Origin: Pomphorhynchus laevis
Taxonomy: Eukaryota > Acanthocephala > Palaeacanthocephala > Echinorhynchida > Pomphorhynchidae
Length of the DNA: 64,000 nucleotides
NCBI GenBank assembly: GCA_012934845.2
Contig: WNNJ02000588.1
Location: 1 to 64,000, forward strand
Direction: 5' to 3'
The position numbers and the translations under genes were made by a program. This document shows positions 1 through 10,797 of this stretch, in pieces. The notes under the pieces are model-generated. The model was not told the DNA's origin, did no database searches, and saw only the letters and a program-made list of their open reading frames with translations. Positions within the stretch are counted from its first letter, which is position 1. Each line of letters opens with the position of its first letter.

Positions 1-189
1 TATATTTATATATCATCTCTACTAAATATCATAATGAATATAATTCATTATATTTTTAATAATAATTTATTTAATATGGCAAATGTGTGCCAGCTTTACG
101 CTTACAAGTCTACTAACTAACAAAAAACAGCAAAAGTCAAAGATAAATTAGTTAAATTGTTTAAATGTGGTCGGATTTATCGTTTGAAG

Positions 190-1995
190 CAAATGCATTG
201 AGGTTGATTATATGAATGGGAAGATGATTCCACGAGGAGCAGCAACAAGGAAGGAGCGGAAGCCATAAAAGGTAGAGTAGCTTGGGACATGTAAAAGAAG
301 GGACTTACGAAAACGCAAAGAACAGTAAACAGGACGAGAATTATCAAGAAAATGAATGTTTACAAAGGAAGGGGTATGAAAAGTTACAAGGCAGAAAGCA
401 ATTAGAAGAAGACGATTTTGAACACGACAATAAATGGTAGGCAAATCGATATAAGCAAGATTGTGGGATTATGATCAAAACGGCGAAGACGGAGGAGAAT
501 TTCAAACGGCTTCGTTGACAATGCGTTGTAGTGGAAGAAGAGTGGATTTAGGTGAGTTGGAAAATATACTAAGACAGTAAACAAATCTTGAGCAAATTAG
601 AGAAGATGTGAGAGTCATACAAGAAGGGAAATCGATCAATCTACGAATTTGACGGAGGTTGCGGAGAATCAAGGTAGATGAGAGTACTTTATCTCTAACG
701 AAAGATTTACGTGAAAGTCAGTTGTCGAAATGGAAGCCTAGGAAAACGAGATTATCAACAATGGGAAGATTGCAGAAGTTAATGATGTAAAGGGAAGATT
801 TAAGCTGATGCGCCGATGTAGGATCTACATAATTTTGGATTTATTAGGATTCAGAGAAAGGTGAAGGGAATAAATATGATTGAAAATTGAGGCAAGACAG
901 TTGGAAGCAGAAACACTAAGATCATGAATACGATAAGCAGGTGCATGAGTATAGATGATAATGCCATCATCATATTGCACAACATAGAAGTTAACTGTCT
1001 GAAAAATAGAAGACAAGTTACCGAGAAGAGAAAAGCAAATGTCATACTACGGAGCGTTGTGGAATAGCGGACGAGACGGAATAAGGATAGGAAAAAGAAG
1101 AGTTAGAACAGACGCGAAATGTACGGTTTGATAGATATGAAGAAAACTATGATACACTGTGTAAAGAGAAGCCATAATCATGACGAAGTCGATGGAGAAG
1201 AATCGAGTGATCGACGATGTCAAAAGCAGAGATAGATCAAGATAAACTATGACACTAATTTATGATCGCACGATATGAGTAAGTCGTTATAAACTTTAAG
1301 ACATGCAATTTCGGTAGAGTAATTAGAGCGAAAAGCAGTTTGGAAGGGAGGAAACAAGTTAGAGGAAAAGAGATATATATTAACTTGCTTAAGATCAAGA
1401 CGCTCAAGGAGTTTATAAAGGGTTGGGATAAGTGAGATAGGACGGTACGAAGATGGTAGTGAGGAGTCGAGAGATTGCTTTTTGATGAGAGGACGAACAG
1501 TGGCGCATTTCCAGATGGAAGGAAATGTACGGCTACGGATGGACGAGTTGAACAATGTGGTTAGGAAGGGTAAGATAGAGGAGCAGATTTTTTTGAGCAA
1601 GTGAGTAGGAATTGGGTCAGAAAGAGAGGTTTTATTAGGTAATGACAGCAGAACCGAAGAAACTTCATCAGACCAAACGGGAAGAAGGTGGAATAGTTCT
1701 GGTAGGGAAGTATTTAAAGAGAAGAGCGGGTACAAGGGGGCTATGAGTAGTAGGGAAATTAAATTAGATAGCTTAGATTGTAGATAAGAAGAAAATTCAT
1801 CAGGATCTATGTTACAATGTGTGGATGATCGTGAAAGAATTGAGATTAAGATTTTCTAATTAGATTTAGAGTTGGAAGAGGTCTCGAGTTGATTTCGCCA
1901 AAAGTGAGCATACGAATGAGATAGGAACGGCGAAGAGAAAGTTAGGAAGCAATGAGATTTAGAGTGAGTGAGTTAAGAAAGCGAGTAAACACCCG
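190..1995 (-). mobile_element. CR1/L2-like LINE, 5'-truncated and decayed
   Basis: Minus-strand translation gives reverse transcriptase of the CR1/L2 type. Around 1250-1735 it reads SRTFPSIWKCATVRPLIKK, then SYRPISLIPTLYKLLER, then FPPFQTAFRSNYSTE. Around 830-1045 a damaged catalytic stretch QYDDG stands where QYADDT is usual. Around 210-300 the typical C-terminal tail GFRSFLVAAPRG appears. These blocks occur in the order expected for one element read right to left, but in different frames, so the copy has several frameshifts and stops. No apurinic endonuclease is recognisable upstream of 1995, so the copy is 5'-truncated, which is common for LINEs. The base composition is clearly less AT-rich than the flanks. 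The clade is judged from the conserved blocks only; L2, CR1 and close relatives are not separable by eye. Confidence 0.8.
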
Positions 1996-2676
1996 AAAAG
2001 AGAGACGGAGAATATTGATTTTATCAATATTAATTGATAAAATCATTAATGCAACTTATAAAAATGTGTGTGTTTGCTGCAAAACAATATTTAAACTTGT
2101 AGCAGAAATCGGATAGGTCACTTAGGTCACTAGTGACCTTTTCATTACAGGAAATAATTAAAAGTGTATAAAGTAATGCGGTGTGTATACAGCCATTAAA
2201 TTAATGATAAATAATAATTTATATTTTTACAATATAAATTTTAATTTTTAATTTTTTGATTCAATCTTGCATCAATATCTTTAATATTAAAGTTATGAGC
2301 AAAGTGAGCAAAAAATATTTTTATATAAGGTTTAATTTTAAGGAATGTTTAATTTTCCGAATAAAATCAGCCTGGCGGTTGTCTCCTTAATCCAAAGTCT
2401 GATATATAACCATCCATCACAAATAATAACTGTCCTATAGCACAACTAAGCGAAGTCCTATTCAATGTGACCGCTGTCTTACACGAGCTTTTACATATGT
2501 GAGCTCAACCATCAAGTAAATAATTCAGCCATCAAGTAAATATAAATATCTGGATAAAATTAAATTAATAGAAAACTTAAATAATTTGATAAATCCAAAT
2601 TTTATTTTAAATTTCAATTTTAAATTTTGACTTGATATAAAAAATTTATTATTCAAAATATTATATAATTATTTAT
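1996..2676. other. AT-rich spacer, no gene seen
   Basis: Low-complexity AT-rich sequence without a convincing reading frame. The stretch from about 2575 to 2676 resembles the AT-rich arm of dispersed repeat family A in reverse orientation, but it is too diverged to be sure. Confidence 0.4.
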
Positions 2677-3001
2677 TATATAAAATAAATTATCTTTATT
2701 TTTGATTTATTATAATCAATTATCTGATCAGTTATTTGATCTAATTATTAAAACTTTGTTAAAACCTCCCTTCCTTCTAGCTATCGCCCTATTTCACTAC
2801 TCCCTACTCTTTCTAAGCTCTTAGAACGCCTCATCTTAATACAAATCAACGCCTATCTCTCCTCATCCAATCTGTACCCTCCTTTCCAATCCGCTTTCCG
2901 CTCTAATCACTCGACAGTTTATATAAAATAAATTATCTTTATTTTTGATTTATTAAAACAATTATCTGATCAGTTATTTGATCTAATTATTAAAACTTTG
3001 T
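2677..3001. repeat. 82-bp direct repeat flanking a LINE fragment
   Basis: Bases 2677-2759 and 2920-3001 are near-identical: both start TATATAAAATAAATTATC and end TTATTAAAACTTTGT. They differ mainly by a small indel near the middle. They bracket the LINE fragment exactly. Confidence 0.85.
2764..2921 (+). mobile_element. Short CR1/L2-like LINE fragment
   Basis: The plus strand encodes PSSYRPISLLPTLSKLLERL and then YPPFQSAFRSNHST, the same RT segment seen in the minus-strand LINE at 190-1995, but in the opposite orientation and with differences, so it comes from another copy. The piece lacks both LINE ends. It lies between two copies of the same 82-bp AT-rich sequence, which suggests capture of a fragment during repair rather than ordinary target-primed insertion. 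Confidence 0.75.
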
Positions 3002-3164
3002 ATTTTTATTGTTTATTACGGCATGATGTTTATTACGATATTTTTAGTCAATGTATTAGACAAAATATTATTAAAAATAAATTAAAATTCTTAAGCGGAA
3101 AAATTTATTAAAAATATATTATTACCTCTTGTTCATCTGACTTTCTTACCAGTCTGTGTTTAAG

Positions 3165-3415
3165 ACATGTTATAAATCAGCAGTTCCTCCTGATGACCTC
3201 TAATACTTATTCATATATATCATATCTTATTTGTCAATTAATGAAAATTGATATTTTTAAATTTTAACTTTATATAAATTACATTAAATATTTATAATTA
3301 TGTATAACTATGTATCTTTATTTTTTATTTATACAAAATAAAGGTATAAAATACAAACGTAGATTATAATAAAATACGTAGATTCAGTTAGCTGATCTAA
3401 TCAATCGGATTAAGT
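3165..3415 (-). repeat. Dispersed repeat family A, copy
   Basis: Minus-strand copy of the most abundant repeat of the window. It keeps the CTCCTGATGACCTCTAAT block (3185-3203), the AT-rich arm, and the end block AATACGTAGATTCAGTTAGC (3373-3392), in the order seen in the clearer plus-strand copies at 38.6-39.6 kb. Confidence 0.65.
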
Positions 3416-4500
3416 TGAGAAGAATAAGGCTTCCTTAGCATCTCCAGTCTTATAAATTAAGATATTGTTCTTGACAAAGTATTTTATTTTATAGATTCGA
3501 TATGATGAGCATATCGTTACATACAAGCGCATGCAGATCACTGGATTTAAAACACCCTCACATCTATCTTACTTACAAAGATCCCCTTCTGCATAATAAT
3601 AGCACATAAGATTGATATACTAATATCCCCTTAGAATTTACCACATTCTCATTGCCCTCTTTAATTTTAGGTTTGTATAATTTTAGGAGAGTGTAATTAA
3701 TTAAAGAGTGCAATATAATTTTTGAAAAGAAATTAAAAGCCGAACTGATCGAAACAGTTAAATTATATATTATATATTATATATTATAGTTATATTATAG
3801 TTATATTATATATAATTAAATGACACCCCATGCTGAAAGCTAACTAATTTGTTTAAATTAATGTCTATTGATAGGAACTAATGTCAGTATTTTTTCTGGT
3901 GTAGTCCATATTTTTTAAGTTCTCGACCTAAAGTTGATGGTGAAGTTGAATAAGTAGCTGATCCACTTTAATCATTAAGCTTTACACATAAATCTTTAAT
4001 ATTGGCACCTACTTCCGAAACTATTTCCAAAAATATCTCTTATACATTCTTTTAACTGTAATATAAAACAATCCAAGTACTCTTGACATTACTGTCAACA
4101 AAACGTTTTGTGAAAGTAATCCTAAAAAGCATTCTATCAAACCTTTTCTTGTGGTATGTCTTGAATTTCTTATAATTTTATTTGGAATATCCTCACTTAA
4201 TATTATTTTCAATAAAATCAATATGTTTTGATCTAAATACATTTAATAGAGTAAAATGTACTTTTAACATAATATGGTATCTATAGTTTTTTCGTATAAA
4301 ATTTTGAAATATTAGCAAGTGTTTTTTTATTAATCAAATGTAAATTTAAAAACCAAAATTTAGCATTTTGTGAAATTCTTAATAAATTCTTACTTTAAAA
4401 TGCGCTCAAAATATAATTAATACGTATTTATTAATAGATTGATAAACCAATGTACTACATTGACTCTCTCTGATCTTGTATTTAAATAGGAACTTACGGA
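3416..4500. other. AT-rich stretch, no gene recognised
   Basis: Only short frames with no recognisable motif. The microsatellite-like TATATTATATATTATA block near 3765-3815 is the only clear structure. Confidence 0.4.
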
Positions 4501-4654
4501 CAAATAATTTCCATATTTTCAAACAACATTAAACTATATATATAGAGAGAGAGTTATGAGCAACACTCGTAAGTTGCTGGTCTGGATTATCTAGCAATGC
4601 GTTTATATATTTTGATCGTAAACATAAAACAGACAAGACAAATATTTCTTTATT

Positions 4655-4682
4655 TCAACGTTTCGCCTCTCGGCTTCATCAA
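4655..4682 (-). ncRNA. Hammerhead-like hairpin motif
   Basis: On the minus strand the sequence reads TTGATGA-AGCC-GAGA-GGC-GAAACG. This has the layout of a hammerhead core: a CUGANGA-like box, stem II with a GAGA loop, then GAAA. Box position C3 is U, and one extra A precedes the stem, so activity is doubtful. Similar hairpins occur at 7505-7521, 8956-8980 and 9089-9112. Hammerhead motifs are known in Penelope-like elements, and this may be the end of such an element. Confidence 0.4.
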
Positions 4683-7300
4683 TAAATTCGAGAACACAAT
4701 GCACAAATTTAACATGCAGCAAGAACATTTAAAACATAACGTATATATAGAACTGAAATGTAAGATCCATCATTTAATTTGACCATTATATCTGTTATTC
4801 TCGTATTTTCAATTGACGGGCCTGACTTCAATAGGAATACGGATTTTACATTTCAATACTATATAAGTTATATGTTTTTAATGTTTTTGCTGCATGTGAT
4901 TTTTCTAGCCTGTTTTCTGTTTTACGATATATATATAATATGGACATATATGTGGATTATGTATGCAGATTATTATTTATTATCATATATTATGGAATGT
5001 AAATCACAACAATATGCAAGTACGTAGAATACTTAGGATACAAGCTTTAGTATTTATAAAATTAAAGGTAAAAGTAAATAAAATTATTAAATCCTTTACA
5101 CTTGCATACAAAATAATAACATTATGTAACGTTTACTATATCGATTACAAAAAAATATTCCATAAAAATATTTGTTTCTAAGGACAATTTGATTTTTTCA
5201 ATGATAAATGTAGTACGTCTTATAAAATTCAATAAATTTAGTAATTCGATGATTACCAAGGCTGCTTTAATTTCTATAAATATTCAGCCGGAATTATACA
5301 TTTGAAATTAAGTATTCACTATTTTCTGTAATTACGTATATCATCTTATTGTTCAACTTCTTTGCTATCCGTTTTTTAAGTTTAGAAAATAAAATATGAT
5401 ATTTATCCAACTCATGTCTAAATTCATGTAAATAAATTAAATAAATCTAATCTAAAAATATTCATTTTTACAATAATAATTATAACAAGCAGCAGCAAAT
5501 GAGCTACAAGCTCGTATCGCCTACAAAATAAAATTAAGTGGCATTCTAAAATTAATCTAAAATTCAATCATATGCTCTTACTTACGGGTTTATTTCTATA
5601 AGATAAAGACATGAAAAAAAGTATTTTTGTTCAAAAAGCATTTTATAAAATGCTTTTATGATGTTGAAAATTAAACGGATAGTTTCAATGATCAAAAAAT
5701 TAGAATTATAATCACGTGCAGTACAGCCCAATTTGTCAAAAGCTCACAAATGCGTTAAGGTCGCGTAAGCTTTAAAAGGCACTTTTATTTCAATAAGTAG
5801 GTCAACATACACTGCACTTTACAAGCGAGAAGTTGATACTCTCTCTATAGATAATTGCAGCGTAAAGTTTTGGCTTTTAGCCAAATGTTAATTTGCATGA
5901 CCTATATCCAGGAATATAATGAATGCAACGTATACATGCAACATTATCAGACAAAATAATAACATTTCAGAATATATCTAAAAGATAGATTTTTAAAAAT
6001 GAGCAAAAATAAATGTATAAATGTTGTATTTAATTTAAAAATAGTTAATACATTTAAAGACTTTACACTCTGACTTCTTACACATTTATGGATACTACAC
6101 TTCAACTTATGACTGGCTAAAAGAATTAATTAAATTCCATCCTTTACCTAATCTGTATTTATTATAGTGTATAAGATGTGTTTAATAAAGACATGATTTT
6201 CCGTCGTGTAATTTTTTATATTTCGTAGACGGTTAGAGGTGCAATTCTAACTGTTGAAGTTTTCTAAACTTTAAATTAAAATTCATACCTAAAAGATATA
6301 AACTTTAAATCTCATTAAAATTTATTTCTGCGCCTTAAAAATGCTGTTAATAAAGTTCCTTTTGCAGACTCTTGAAATTTGTAAAATATATGAGGGAAAC
6401 AATATGTTTCCCTCACATTTCATAAAAAATTCTAGGGAAATCGCAATTTACAGCTAAAAATTCAAAAATATTATTTATGTGAAAAGGTTCACAAAATTCA
6501 TGAACGATAGCAATAAAGCTGATTAAATCAAAATATTGTGCTACATTCAATTGATCATAATATAAATTAATTGAACCTTTAACAGTTACTAAATTATCGA
6601 TTATATCTTTAAAAAACTTTAAATGTTATACAATTTTCATACAATTTCTGATTTTCTATTTACACTGCAAAAATATCGAATATACATTTTTATTTCTTAT
6701 TTGCGTTTTTATTTCAATTGATTATTAGATTGCCCTTCATTATTTCAACATTTCAATTTATTGTTATTAAAATTAATTGTTCGTTACTTTTTTATTGATA
6801 TTTTGTTTCATTAGCATTTTCAATGTAAATGTTCAAACTTATCTTCTTTATCTTCAATTGTTTTGGTTGATTTTATTATTCCTGTTCAATGGTCGCATTT
6901 GCTCCCGTAATCGAAGCATTTGTCTTAATGCTTCGACAAAGCATTTGCTCCCTTTGGTCGAATTTATCTTAATGAAAGACAATGAAGAACAATCACACCC
7001 GGCGGCATAGTTAAAAGACAGTTGGGAAATTAACAAGAGGCAATTTATAATTCTGATATAATTAAAAATGATGCGTTCTTAATCAACAAATATTAAAAAA
7101 ATAATATTTTTATATATTATAAAACAATATCAATTTTGAATTCTGTTCTTTTTAATTTAAAAACAGTGAGAATACAATTTTTTATAAAAAATATCATTTT
7201 AACATTGACTCTTGTAAACGAAACAAAAATCAACGATTTTATAAATATTTATATTTTAATACTCAATTTTTATGAATTGATTAATGAATAATATATTTTT
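4683..7300. other. AT-rich stretch, no gene recognised
   Basis: About 2.6 kb of AT-rich sequence. Frames of 60-80 codons exist (for example 4779-5027, rich in Ile, Phe and Tyr), but none shows a known motif, and their composition is what AT-rich noise gives. No splice-bounded exon could be defended. Confidence 0.4.
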
Positions 7301-7302
7301 CA

Positions 7303-7380
7303 AGCGAAAAATCGCTTGAAACTGTGGTCCAGGAGCCAAAGCTGGCTACGATTGATTTTTAATTAATATTTGCTGCTAAA
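7303..7380 (-). repeat. Inverted copy of the 9.4/9.8-kb repeat end
   Basis: The stretch containing TGTGGTCCAGGAGCCAAAGC is the reverse complement of sequence at about 9800-9870 and, less exactly, at 9430-9515. The three places therefore share one repeat end. Confidence 0.7.
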
Positions 7381-7448
7381 TATTTGCTGCATATTCCATT
7401 CTATCAAATTGTTGCATTGCTGCTAGGACCCTCATATATATAATTCAT

Positions 7449-7667
7449 ATATTCATAAATATTCATACGCCAGCTTTTAGAGAGATATTAACTTTATTCA
7501 AAACGTTTCGCCATACATGGCTTTTTCAATTGTATGTTGTTATACGTAAAGAATTTTTTAACCACTGGTCAAAAAATTCTTTACTTATAAAAGCCTATGT
7601 ATGGCGAAACGTTTTGAATAAAGTTAATATCTCTCTAAAAGCTGGCGTATGAATATTTATGAATATA
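7449..7667. repeat. 219-bp foldback palindrome with hammerhead-like motif in the arms
   Basis: The left arm from 7449 (CATAAATATTCATACGCCAG followed by CTTTTAGAGAGATATTAAC) is matched by its reverse complement ending near 7667, giving arms of about 70 bp. The centre holds a second hairpin (AAAGAATTTTTT paired with AAAAAATTCTTT). Both arms contain AACGTTTCGCCATA or its complement, the GAAACGTT side of the hairpin motif seen at 4655. Confidence 0.85.
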
Positions 7668-8265
7668 TAGGGTTATTTGAACCACAGCTTATTGTATTGT
7701 ACTACTGACAAAGTTTTTAAATAAAATTGCAAAAGAAACTTGGTTTAATTTTATATACTTACCTATTTTGAAATATATTGGCAACCGTAACATTAAAGTA
7801 ATCGATTTCGATCTAATAAAAAACTAAATTTTGGTTCATCATATATAAATAAATCAAAATATAGGAATATATTTTATATAGGAATATAGGAATACAAACC
7901 AAAATATGGGACATGACTATCTATGATAACTATGGATTCGATTTAGTAACAAAAGACATTACATTTAGAAGATTATTATAATCGCACTATTTCACTAGTT
8001 CGGTTCAATAAGTTATTGATGTATTTTATTTTCGAGGAATTCCATTAATCGAAATGGCAAACTACATGACGAATAAAAACATTCCTGATCATATTATTTA
8101 TAAAACTAAATATTATATCAATAAAAATATGTGCCAATTTTAACAAGAATTTATACTACAAATTATACGGTTTGTTCTAATTATGTAAGTTTAAAATAAC
8201 GATCAATTTGAACATTAAATACTCTCATCACTTCTCAACTTTATTTCGGGAATAGCGATATCTGT
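7668..8265. other. AT-rich stretch, no gene recognised
   Basis: No frame, motif or clear repeat is seen apart from short runs such as ATATAGGAATATA near 7860-7895. Confidence 0.4.
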
Positions 8266-8269
8266 TATT

Positions 8270-8900
8270 ATTCCAATGGTTTTGCACATAGGCAACCGTT
8301 TCGGTTGCCTTTGTGACATTGTGAATAAAGGCGTTTCCGACACCAAGCATCTACCAAGCAACAGCATTTAGTATAAATGCCGTATTTCGTAAGAAATTCT
8401 GGACCGTTGTATACCATTTAGTATCAATGCCGACACCATCTCTATCAAGCAACACCATTTAGTATAAATGCCGAATTTCGTAAGAAATCCTGGACCGTTG
8501 TATACTCAGCATATCCGTGCAATACTATTATATCTGCCGTATCCATTAAGGATCCAACGAGTGCAGCGACAATTCAGCAACAACCTCTTCCTAGTGTTTA
8601 ACGATGGTCCATACAGTAATTCGATCTGGTTAAGAGCTTAAGCCTCAGTCAATTAAGCAAAGTGTCGGAAACGCCTTTATTCACAATGTCACACAGGCAA
8701 CCGAAACGACTAGTTGGTCTTCATTCTACTGATGAGTGTTGCCGAGTACTCATTGGTCGTCTAGAAGTGACATGGAGACTGAAAGTCGTGAATAGAAGTT
8801 CAGTCTATCAAGCAACACCATTTCGTATAAATGCCGCATTTCGTAAGAAATCCTGGACCGTTGTCTACTCAGCACATCCGTGAACTACTATTATTATATA
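8270..8900. repeat. Composite repeat: inverted 40-bp arms and three internal copies
   Basis: GGCGTTTCCGACAC ending at 8342 is the reverse complement of GTGTCGGAAACGCC near 8660, and the match covers about 40 bp (8300-8342 against 8662-8703). Between and after the arms a block reading ATAAATGCCG, then TTTCGTAAGAAAT, then TGGACCGTTGT occurs three times, near 8370-8415, 8455-8505 and 8815-8865. No coding potential is evident. It looks like a non-autonomous element with internal repeats. Confidence 0.7.
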
Positions 8901-9140
8901 CGAAATATGATTATTGGTCTCTACCAACAAAAAGCAAAGATTAATTCTTCAATTAACGTTTCGCCTTGCGGCTTCTTCAAAAATTGTATGTATATTAGAT
9001 CTTCAACTTCTTTAAGGTAAAAAAATATGTATACGAAATATGATTATTGGTCTCTACCAGCAAAAAACAAAGATTAATTCTTCAATTTACGTTTCGCCTT
9101 GCGGATTCTTCAAAAATTGTATGTATATTAGATCTCAAAC
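8898..9140. repeat. 133-bp tandem duplication with hammerhead-like hairpins
   Basis: Sequence beginning TATACGAAATATGATTATTG occurs at about 8898 and again at about 9031. Each copy carries ACGTTTCGCC-TTGCGG, with cores at 8956-8980 and 9089-9112. On the minus strand these read TTGAAGA-AGCC-GCAA-GGC-GAAACG (one base of the stem differs in the second copy), again a hammerhead-like layout with U in place of C3. Confidence 0.7.
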
Positions 9141-9220
9141 TTTTTTTTAATTTTAATTTATACTTACAATATATATATAAAGAATATATACCAACGGATA
9201 CGCATTTGTGCATATAAAGA

Positions 9221-9523
9221 ATAACTAGAAGGTCCACACACGCAACAAGCCAGTAAAAATGCTTTATGCACCTGAGTTTCGTTTAGCATCGTGAGGAATT
9301 GCTGGTGTCTTTACAGTTATCACAAAAGCAGTCGAAACGCACCCTAACCACTTCATCCGACTGACGATGACTGCTGGGTGGTTAGGAGCGTCTCGGAGTG
9401 ATACATTAGACTGATGGAGCTGATGATCGAAGTCCAGTTATTTAGCAACACATATGAATTCAAAATCAATCGTAACCAGTTTTGGCTCCTGGAACACAGT
9501 TTCAAGCGATTTTTCGCAATAAC

Positions 9524-9530
<7 letters not shown>
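9221..9530 (+). repeat. Repeat unit, copy 1, with paired CTGACGA/GAAA motif
   Basis: This unit of about 300 bp starts GAATAACTAGAAGGTCCACA and recurs at 9584-9883. Inside it AGCAGTC (9327-9333) directly precedes GAAA, and GACTGCT (9369-9375) follows CTGACGA (9361-9367) after one T. The two 7-mers are exact complements. A second helix joins CGCACCCTAACCAC (from 9338) with GTGGTTAGGAGCG (9378-9390). The unit ends at the TA microsatellite. Confidence 0.8.

Positions 9531-9532
<2 letters not shown>

Positions 9533-9575
<43 letters not shown>
9533..9575. repeat. (TA)n microsatellite
   Basis: A run of about 21 TA dinucleotides. A shorter run lies at about 9881-9905. Both sit at the ends of the duplicated repeat unit. 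Confidence 0.95.
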
Positions 9576-9578
<3 letters not shown>

Positions 9579-9583
9579 AATAA

Positions 9584-9883
9584 CTAGAAGGTCCACACAC
9601 GCAACAAGCCAGTAAAAACGCTTCTGCACCTGAGCTTCGTATAGCATCGTGAGGAATTGCTGGTGTCTTTATAGTTATCACAAAAGCAGTCGAAACGTAC
9701 CCTAACCACTTCATCCGACTGACGATGACTGCTGGGTGGTTAGGATCGTCTCGGAGTGATACATTAGACTGATGGAGCTGATGATTGAAGTCCAGTTATT
9801 TAGCAGCAAATATGGATTAAAAATCAATCGTAGCCAGCTTTGGCTCCTGGACCACAGTTTCAAGCGATTTTTCGCAATAACAA
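9584..9883 (+). repeat. Repeat unit, copy 2
   Basis: Direct copy of 9221-9530 about 360 bp downstream. It keeps AGCAGTC (9685-9691) before GAAA, and CTGACGA (9719-9725) followed by T and GACTGCT (9727-9733). Differences are scattered point changes. Confidence 0.8.
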
Positions 9884-9892
9884 ATATATATA

Positions 9893-9990
9893 TATATATA
9901 TATATCAGAATTAAGATTAGAGGTCATCTATATAAGTTGATATGCTATCATGTTTCGCCAATATCGCTCTTTTAGTGTGTGAGAGACCTT
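9893..9990 (+). repeat. Family A-related fragment
   Basis: Contains CAGAATTAAGATTAGAGGTC and TGCTATCATGTTTCGCCAAT, as in the copy at 11495-11670, so it is a partial copy of the same branch of family A. Confidence 0.55.
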
Positions 9991-10797
9991 GAGTGGTTCA
10001 AACGGAATGTGGCGCACTGGTGTAAGTTGGATGAATCTGATCATCTTTGCCTGTTATTATAAGATAACTAAGCTGAAATCGTCTGTTTTTGTCGTCTTTT
10101 CTACTATAACATTTTTAAAAACTTGATTCGGTGTATTTTCAACGTTGTGAAATTTTGATAATAAAATTAATGATATTTTTCAAATGATATTTCTTACTTG
10201 AGTATTTCATTTAGGGAATCTGAACTCGAAATATCAGAAAATAGGCGCTCTGCTGTATTTAACAATTATAAATTCGCTTTTGTTAATGGAAACTCAATTT
10301 TATTAAGAAACAAACATTGACGATGCTATTCCAACTAATAAAAGTCACTTTAGCTCATAAACAATAATACGAGAAAAGAGCGAAAAATGATAAAATATGT
10401 CAGCTGATTGATTGCACGGCCGTAATGATAAAACGATAAGAAAAACAAACACATAATGCAAGTACAAAAAATACTGGAATTTGAGTGTAACCAAAAACGA
10501 CGAAATATAATATTCTGCAAATTTGTATTACTTCATAAACTATTTAAAGTTTCAATTATCTATTTTTTATAAAGAGTTCAATTTACTGCATGCTTCTCAA
10601 TTACATTGCGAAATAAAAACAGTCAATAATTCGTAAATGTTTTTAGAGATAAAATAATATACTAATTTAAAATACTTTTAAAAAATCTTTGTTATTACAA
10701 TAAGTCGGATTACTTAACTGAGTCTGTGTATTTTGAAATAATTAATAAATAAATATTTTAATTTAACTTGAATGCATCGGTGAGCTGAAATTTAACT
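9991..10797. other. AT-rich stretch, no gene recognised
   Basis: No motif-bearing frame was seen. Confidence 0.4.

Noticed and set aside
4779-5027. Multi-pass membrane protein
   Set aside because: Its hydrophobicity comes from Ile/Phe/Tyr codons expected in AT-rich DNA; no motif, splice site or conservation argument.
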